A DNA stretch of 64,000 nt. Origin: Bacillota bacterium. GTDB lineage: Bacteria; Bacillota; Clostridia; Lachnospirales; Lachnospiraceae. A program made the translations under genes and the position numbers. The stretch covers positions 1 through 64,000 of the forward strand of contig JAEWMB010000037.1 of assembly GCA_023457255.1 (NCBI GenBank), given 5' to 3'. Shown one piece after another: positions 59,882 to 64,000 of this stretch (position 1 is its first letter; each line of letters begins with the position of its first letter). A model generated the notes under the pieces. It searched no databases, was not told the DNA's origin, and saw only the letters and a program-made list of their open reading frames with translations.

Positions 59882-59930
59882 AAAATGCATCTTATTTTGA
59901 ACTATAAATGTCAAGATAAGATGCATTTTT
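59882..59930. terminator. Bidirectional terminator
   Basis: AAAATGCATCTTAT/ATAAGATGCATTTT stem between the convergent degV and histidine kinase genes, ending in T5. Confidence 0.85.
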
Positions 59931-59992
59931 ATATCGTACTGTCTTTTTTCATATCAATTACAATATCAGATGCATAACCTGATTTTAAAACC

Positions 59993-62479
59993 TTATTTTA
60001 ATGATTCCCTTGCAAATCGGAGAATTACCTTAAACAAGTCTCCATCCATAACAATCTGAAAGTCTCCTCCTTGTATTTCAACAAAGCTTTTCACGATTGC
60101 AAGCCCTAATCCGGAACCTTCTGTATTTCGTGCCTTATCTCCCCGGATAAATCGCTCACTGATTTCTTCCGGTGACAGATTTAATTCTGTCGCGGAAATA
60201 TTCTTTAGCGTGATCCAGACAAAAGCCTCCTGTAATTGTAGGGTCAAGTATGCTCTTGTTCCAGGCAGGGCATACTTAATTATATTTACAAAAAGATTTT
60301 CAAATATTCGATAGGTCTTTTGACTGTCCAGCATCATAATAACTTTCTCCTCCGGAAGCTGAGCACGAATATCAATTCCAGCCTCATCAAAACGGTCGCT
60401 AAGTTCCAAGTGGACCTGCTTTATTAGTTCTGAAAGATCAACTTCCACAGGATTTAAGGTAATATTATTGCTATTTATTTTACTGACTTCAAAAAGATCC
60501 TCGATTAATTGCTTTAAACGTAATGATTTACGATCAAGAGTATCAATATACTCTATCTGCTGTTCCCTCGTTAGATTATCTTCTTTCAGCAGATTTACAT
60601 AAGTGATAATTGCAGTTAATGGCGTCTTTAAATCATGCGAAACATTGGTGATTAATTCTGTTCTCATATTTTGGCTTTTCACTTCTTCATCTACCGCTCT
60701 TTTAAAGCCATGCTGAATTTTACTAAGTTCATCGCCAAGCGGTTTTAACACACCTAACTCTTTTTCAATCGGAACCTCAAGATTACCTTTTGCCATCTGA
60801 TAAGTAACTTGAAGCAGGTAATCATGCTTCTCTTTTAAATCCATTAGATATTTTTTCATAAAATAATATAGAACAATTGAGTATAATATAAGGACTGGGA
60901 TACCAAAAAACCAGACACTACATAGAATCAGGATTACTAAAAAGTTAGCTGTTACATATTTTATTACTGCTTTATTTATCTCATCGCTTGATTTTACAGA
61001 AAGAAATGATTTTACCATACGTCCAATACTACGATTGATAAATGCAAGGAAACGAATGCATAACACATTTTCTATTAGATACCGTTTCAAGCCTTTGCGG
61101 AATATCTGCAAGATAGATATTAACACTACATGGATACTGCCAAGATATAGGAACCACCCTCCATACACTGCAATGTTGGTAATCAGCCTTGCATAAAAAG
61201 GAGTAAAATTAATATTCTTAAGATAATCCTCAATAGCTCCGCTTGGATAATATGAACTAAGATAAGCTACGCCAAGTGTTGCAAACACAATTCCTGTAAG
61301 CAATGCGGCATCAACTTCGAATGGTATTCTACTTAAGGTACCATTTCCAATACCCAACGGGCGAATACAGAATAAAATAATACCAAATAAAATCACTGCA
61401 CAAATAGCTGCCGAAAATAAGATAATTAACCCCTGCATCTGAGTCCCATGATAATCCACAAAAAAATTATAAGTATAATCAAATAAATTTTGATAATTTT
61501 TGTCAATCGCATACACAATAGCAACATTGGCCGGTTCAACAAAAGAAATATCCTCAGGCTTGATATTAAGATATGGTTTGTCACGATACAAATAGGAATA
61601 ATTATTTTCCAGCTTTACACTCTTAAGAATACCGGATACCTTTTCCTCATCAATTCCATAAGATTTCCGAATTGCTGCAGTTCCACTACTGTCATATTCC
61701 ACTACCAGATATCCGGCATAAGTGTTTTTCAATTTTTCCTCCATAGCCGAATTTGATGCGGTACTTTCCAATAAATACGCTAAGTACTCTTCATGTCCTG
61801 ACATTTCACCATAACGATTATTGTTTCTGTCAATAATGGCATACTCTAAGGAGTAGCGACTAGCATATATATGATTTCTCAAGGAATCAATACTTTCATT
61901 AAAGCTATTCACTTCGGCTTCATAGAAATCATCTTCTGTAACCTCCAGTCTTTCTTGTTCCTCCATGTTATAATCGAATTCGTCCTCCGGATAATCCACT
62001 AACTTCTCACTGTTGTTTTCTGAATTAATATTCTCATTTTCTGAATTAGGATAGTCCTCAACTCTTGTCTCTTTGTTATTTGCCTCACTATGATATGAGC
62101 CTCCTTTATTTGAAACCTCCTTACTGTCTAACCCTTGATCCTTATTTAACTCTTCTTGTTTTTTCTTATATTCTTCTCTTATCTTTTTTAGTCTAGGAAA
62201 ATAAACCTCTGAAGGATCTACGGAATAAGTATTCTTTCGTTGTTCCATTACACTTAAATAAAGGCCATACCCCGATTTCAGCAAATCATCAAATTGGATA
62301 TCTTCCATTTGTTTTTTTCTATTTTCCCAGAGCTGCTTTGCGGCATCGACTGCTGTAATACTTACTCCAAGCAGTAAAACAATCACAAGCAATACACCGA
62401 CGACACTTCCAAATAACGGAGATTTTCCACTGGCTTTTGATGTTTGCTCTTCTCTTTTCTGATCATTTGCTGAATCCAT
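59993..62479 (-). CDS. Large membrane sensor histidine kinase
   Basis: 828 aa. One helix near the N-terminus (about 22-48) leads to an approximately 300-residue extracellular sensor region with a Glu/Asn/Lys-rich disordered stretch (YHSEANNKETRVEDYPNSEN) and repeated acidic coiled segments. Four or five more helices follow (about 350-540). The kinase core comes last: HAMP-like linker, HisKA with the phosphorylated His in NVSHDLKTPLTAI, and HATPase_c with GSGLGLAIVKSFVE. The N-box reads NLFVNIIKYA. GGAGG precedes the ATG. The cognate response regulator is 68 bases upstream in the same operon. Signal unknown. Confidence 0.88.
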   Translation of the reverse strand: MDSANDQKREEQTSKASGKSPLFGSVVGVLLVIVLLLGVSITAVDAAKQLWENRKKQMEDIQFDDLLKSGYGLYLSVMEQRKNTYSVDPSEVYFPRLKKIREEYKKKQEELNKDQGLDSKEVSNKGGSYHSEANNKETRVEDYPNSENENINSENNSEKLVDYPEDEFDYNMEEQERLEVTEDDFYEAEVNSFNESIDSLRNHIYASRYSLEYAIIDRNNNRYGEMSGHEEYLAYLLESTASNSAMEEKLKNTYAGYLVVEYDSSGTAAIRKSYGIDEEKVSGILKSVKLENNYSYLYRDKPYLNIKPEDISFVEPANVAIVYAIDKNYQNLFDYTYNFFVDYHGTQMQGLIILFSAAICAVILFGIILFCIRPLGIGNGTLSRIPFEVDAALLTGIVFATLGVAYLSSYYPSGAIEDYLKNINFTPFYARLITNIAVYGGWFLYLGSIHVVLISILQIFRKGLKRYLIENVLCIRFLAFINRSIGRMVKSFLSVKSSDEINKAVIKYVTANFLVILILCSVWFFGIPVLILYSIVLYYFMKKYLMDLKEKHDYLLQVTYQMAKGNLEVPIEKELGVLKPLGDELSKIQHGFKRAVDEEVKSQNMRTELITNVSHDLKTPLTAIITYVNLLKEDNLTREQQIEYIDTLDRKSLRLKQLIEDLFEVSKINSNNITLNPVEVDLSELIKQVHLELSDRFDEAGIDIRAQLPEEKVIMMLDSQKTYRIFENLFVNIIKYALPGTRAYLTLQLQEAFVWITLKNISATELNLSPEEISERFIRGDKARNTEGSGLGLAIVKSFVEIQGGDFQIVMDGDLFKVILRFARESLK

Positions 62480-62547
62480 TCTTAATACCTCCACCTTTTA
62501 TGAAGAAGCTCCTAAATTAATATCATGGAAATACTAATTTAGAACTT

Positions 62548-63258
62548 CTAATACTTCTCAATTTTATAACCAACTCCCCAAACAACTTTTAAATATTTTG
62601 GTTCTTTTGGATTAATCTCAATTTTTTCTCTAATTCTTCTAACATGCACCATAATCGTATCCGTTGTAATCGGCTTTTCATTCCATACACGTTCATAGAT
62701 TTCGTCCGGTGAGAATACCCTTCCCGGATTTTTCATTAGAAGAAGTAAGATTTTAAACTCGATAGGTGTTAATTTAGCAGGTCTTCCGTCCACAGATACC
62801 TCTACCGTATCTTCATTTAACTCCAGTCCCCCAACAACATAATAATTTTCTGGTTCTTTCTCTTCCATAGAATCCACCGCTTTTAGATATCTGGCATAAC
62901 GGCGGAGATGTGAATTTACTCTAGCCATTAATTCCATTGGAGTGAAGGGTTTTGTCACATAATCATCTGCACCGATATTAAGCCCTGTTACCTTATCAAT
63001 TTCTTCTGACTTTGCAGATAACATAATAACAGGAAAATCAAATTTTTCTCTTAATTTCATGGTCATTGTGATTCCATCCATAACAGGCATCATGATATCT
63101 ACAATTGCAAGGTGGATCGTTTCCTTTTGCAAAATTTCCAGCCCTTTTTTGCCGTTCTCAGCTTGAAATACGAGATAACCTTGATTTCTTAGATAAATCC
63201 CTATTCCTTCTAAGATTTCTTTATCGTCTTCCACGATTAATACGTGATATGATTCCAT
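62548..63258 (-). CDS. OmpR-family response regulator
   Basis: 236 aa: receiver domain (1-120) with acidic pocket EDD (10-12), phosphorylated Asp54 in VDIMMPVMDG, switch Ser and Lys103 in VTKPFTPMEL; winged-helix DNA-binding domain (about 135-235) with LTPIEFKILLLLMKNPGRVF and RRIREKIE. First gene of the two-component operon. GGAGGAACAGAG precedes the ATG. The palindrome ATGATATATATCAT (63331-63344), 73 bases upstream, may be its own operator. Confidence 0.93.
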   Translation of the reverse strand: MESYHVLIVEDDKEILEGIGIYLRNQGYLVFQAENGKKGLEILQKETIHLAIVDIMMPVMDGITMTMKLREKFDFPVIMLSAKSEEIDKVTGLNIGADDYVTKPFTPMELMARVNSHLRRYARYLKAVDSMEEKEPENYYVVGGLELNEDTVEVSVDGRPAKLTPIEFKILLLLMKNPGRVFSPDEIYERVWNEKPITTDTIMVHVRRIREKIEINPKEPKYLKVVWGVGYKIEKY

Positions 63259-63708
63259 CTCTGTTCCTCCAATTCTAATTCTTCTATCCCATAAATACTA
63301 CCCTCATATCTTAGTCTCTTTTCGTTACCCATGATATATATCATATCAGATAAATCAAAAAAACACCTTGCAGTAAAACGAAAGAAATTCTTAACATTGT
63401 TATGAGTATTGCTATGCTATTATCTCTTTCTTCCGAATCTACATTTTAGCAGACTCATTTATTGTTTGTTATTTACTATTTACCGTAAGGAATTATTACT
63501 GCCAAATAAATTAAGCCAACACAAAACTTTCCTCAGCTTAATAAGAGTTTTATCAATAGTCTTCCTAATAACTATAGAATAAATCAAAAATTAAGGCAAG
63601 GAAACAGTGCTGGCTCTAAATATATCTCTCTTAATTAATGCGAACATTACATAGTAATTTCACTTTTATTTCGGATGTTGCAATGCGTACAAGAAATGTC
63701 ATAGATAC
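63259..63708. other. Gene-free leader region of the two-component operon
   Basis: About 450 AT-rich bases. The perfect 14-bp palindrome at 63331-63344 is the only clear element. Confidence 0.4.
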
Positions 63709-63788
63709 AATCTGATACAGATGTAAATCCGATTCATATGTAAATCTGATACAGGTATATTTCTGAATCAAAATATATTTTGATTCAG
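63709..63788. repeat. 17-bp tandem array ending in a 26-bp palindrome
   Basis: Three 17-bp units, AATCTGATACAGATGTA (63709), AATCCGATTCATATGTA (63726) and AATCTGATACAGGTATA (63743), are followed by a partial unit and a perfect 26-bp palindrome (63763-63788) with arms CTGAATCAAAATA. It lies just past the point where the serine hydrolase homology breaks off. Confidence 0.65.
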
Positions 63789-63829
63789 ACTTTCAATACA
63801 CGGTATATCGATATTAACTTCTGTAAATC

Positions 63830-64000
63830 CTATCTGATGCATCGTATATGATACACAACTCCAGAGGTCATATTAAGGGGATGGCGGATGGTAACCTCTT
63901 TCCTTACCGGCCTCTCCCCATTTGTATCGAGAACTGTCTGATTACAAAATCCTTTGAGGTACTTTGATACCGGATCAAATAAATCAAGCAATCCTCTTTC
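63830..64000 (-). pseudogene. Truncated serine hydrolase (beta-lactamase/PBP family), running off the window
   Basis: From the window edge the minus strand reads ERGLLDLFDPVSKYLKGFCN, QTVLDTNGERPVRKEVTIRH and PLNMTSGVVYHIRCIR before a TAG at 63832-63830. The blocks LLDLxDPVSKYLxGF and KEVTIRHxLNMTSGVVY are the region just after the SxxK motif in class C beta-lactamase-like serine hydrolases. The homologous domain should continue for about 200 residues more, but it stops right after MTSG. The start and the SxxK serine lie outside the window. Confidence 0.65.

Overview
The window is AT-rich chromosomal DNA from an anaerobic, low-GC Firmicute. The gene set fits Lachnospiraceae, close to Lachnoclostridium/Clostridium phytofermentans: a SCIFF ranthipeptide with its radical-SAM maturase, a T-box leader, Rex, a potABCD operon with an XRE-cupin regulator, a CBS-DRTGG pyrophosphatase and several cytoplasmic plant-glycan hydrolases. 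The taxonomic call is inference from gene content. No tRNA, rRNA, CRISPR array, prophage or intact insertion sequence is visible.

Layout. 0.2-7 kb (minus): gpmI, secG, rnr, smpB and a manganese-type pyrophosphatase, a housekeeping block with a large structured terminator between secG and rnr. 7-11.8 kb (minus): an EamA transporter, a MetRS-like protein under a methionine-type T-box, a phased repeat array and a TIM-barrel protein. 11.8-16.9 kb is accessory: remnants of two transposases, a DUF1848 iron-sulfur protein, and three genes for a lipoprotein, an anchored exported protein carrying a G8 tract, and a secreted papain-like peptidase. 17-22 kb: rlmH, a split ThrE exporter, a CNNM/CorC protein and about 1 kb of structured intergenic DNA. 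21.8-26.9 kb (minus): rex, a coiled-coil protein, acpS, nnrE-nnrD, alr and a mazF without a mazE.

27-34.3 kb (plus): an ABC-F ATPase behind an attenuator-like leader, then a polyamine uptake operon (XRE-cupin regulator, potA, potB, potC, potD) whose promoter is flanked by repeated AAGTTTAG half-sites. 34.9-41.2 kb: catalase, a D-2-hydroxyacid dehydrogenase with a 17-bp tandem array at its promoter, a tandem HAD protein, luxS and a pair of novel genes sharing a motif. 41.4-52 kb: GH113-like hydrolase, CoiA-like protein, DedA, pyrF/pyrC, a degenerate Nudix protein, a TruA paralog with Asp-to-Glu at the catalytic position, an ECF S component and a RecJ-type exonuclease. 52-56.5 kb: divergent glycosidases, an ankyrin-GH43 fusion and a GH95 enzyme. 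56.7-58.5 kb: the SCIFF system. 58.9-64 kb: DegV, a histidine kinase/response regulator pair, and at the edge a truncated serine hydrolase (beta-lactamase family) running off the window.

The best candidates for something undescribed are: a recurrent leader module (core CAGAAATGAGGA) in front of functionally unrelated genes; short degenerate tandem arrays (17-21 bp period) beside promoters; the ankyrin-GH43 fusion; the 366/89-aa gene pair; the G8 tract that could switch an anchored protein to a released one; and two apparently catalytically altered tRNA-related paralogs (MetRS-like and TruA-like).
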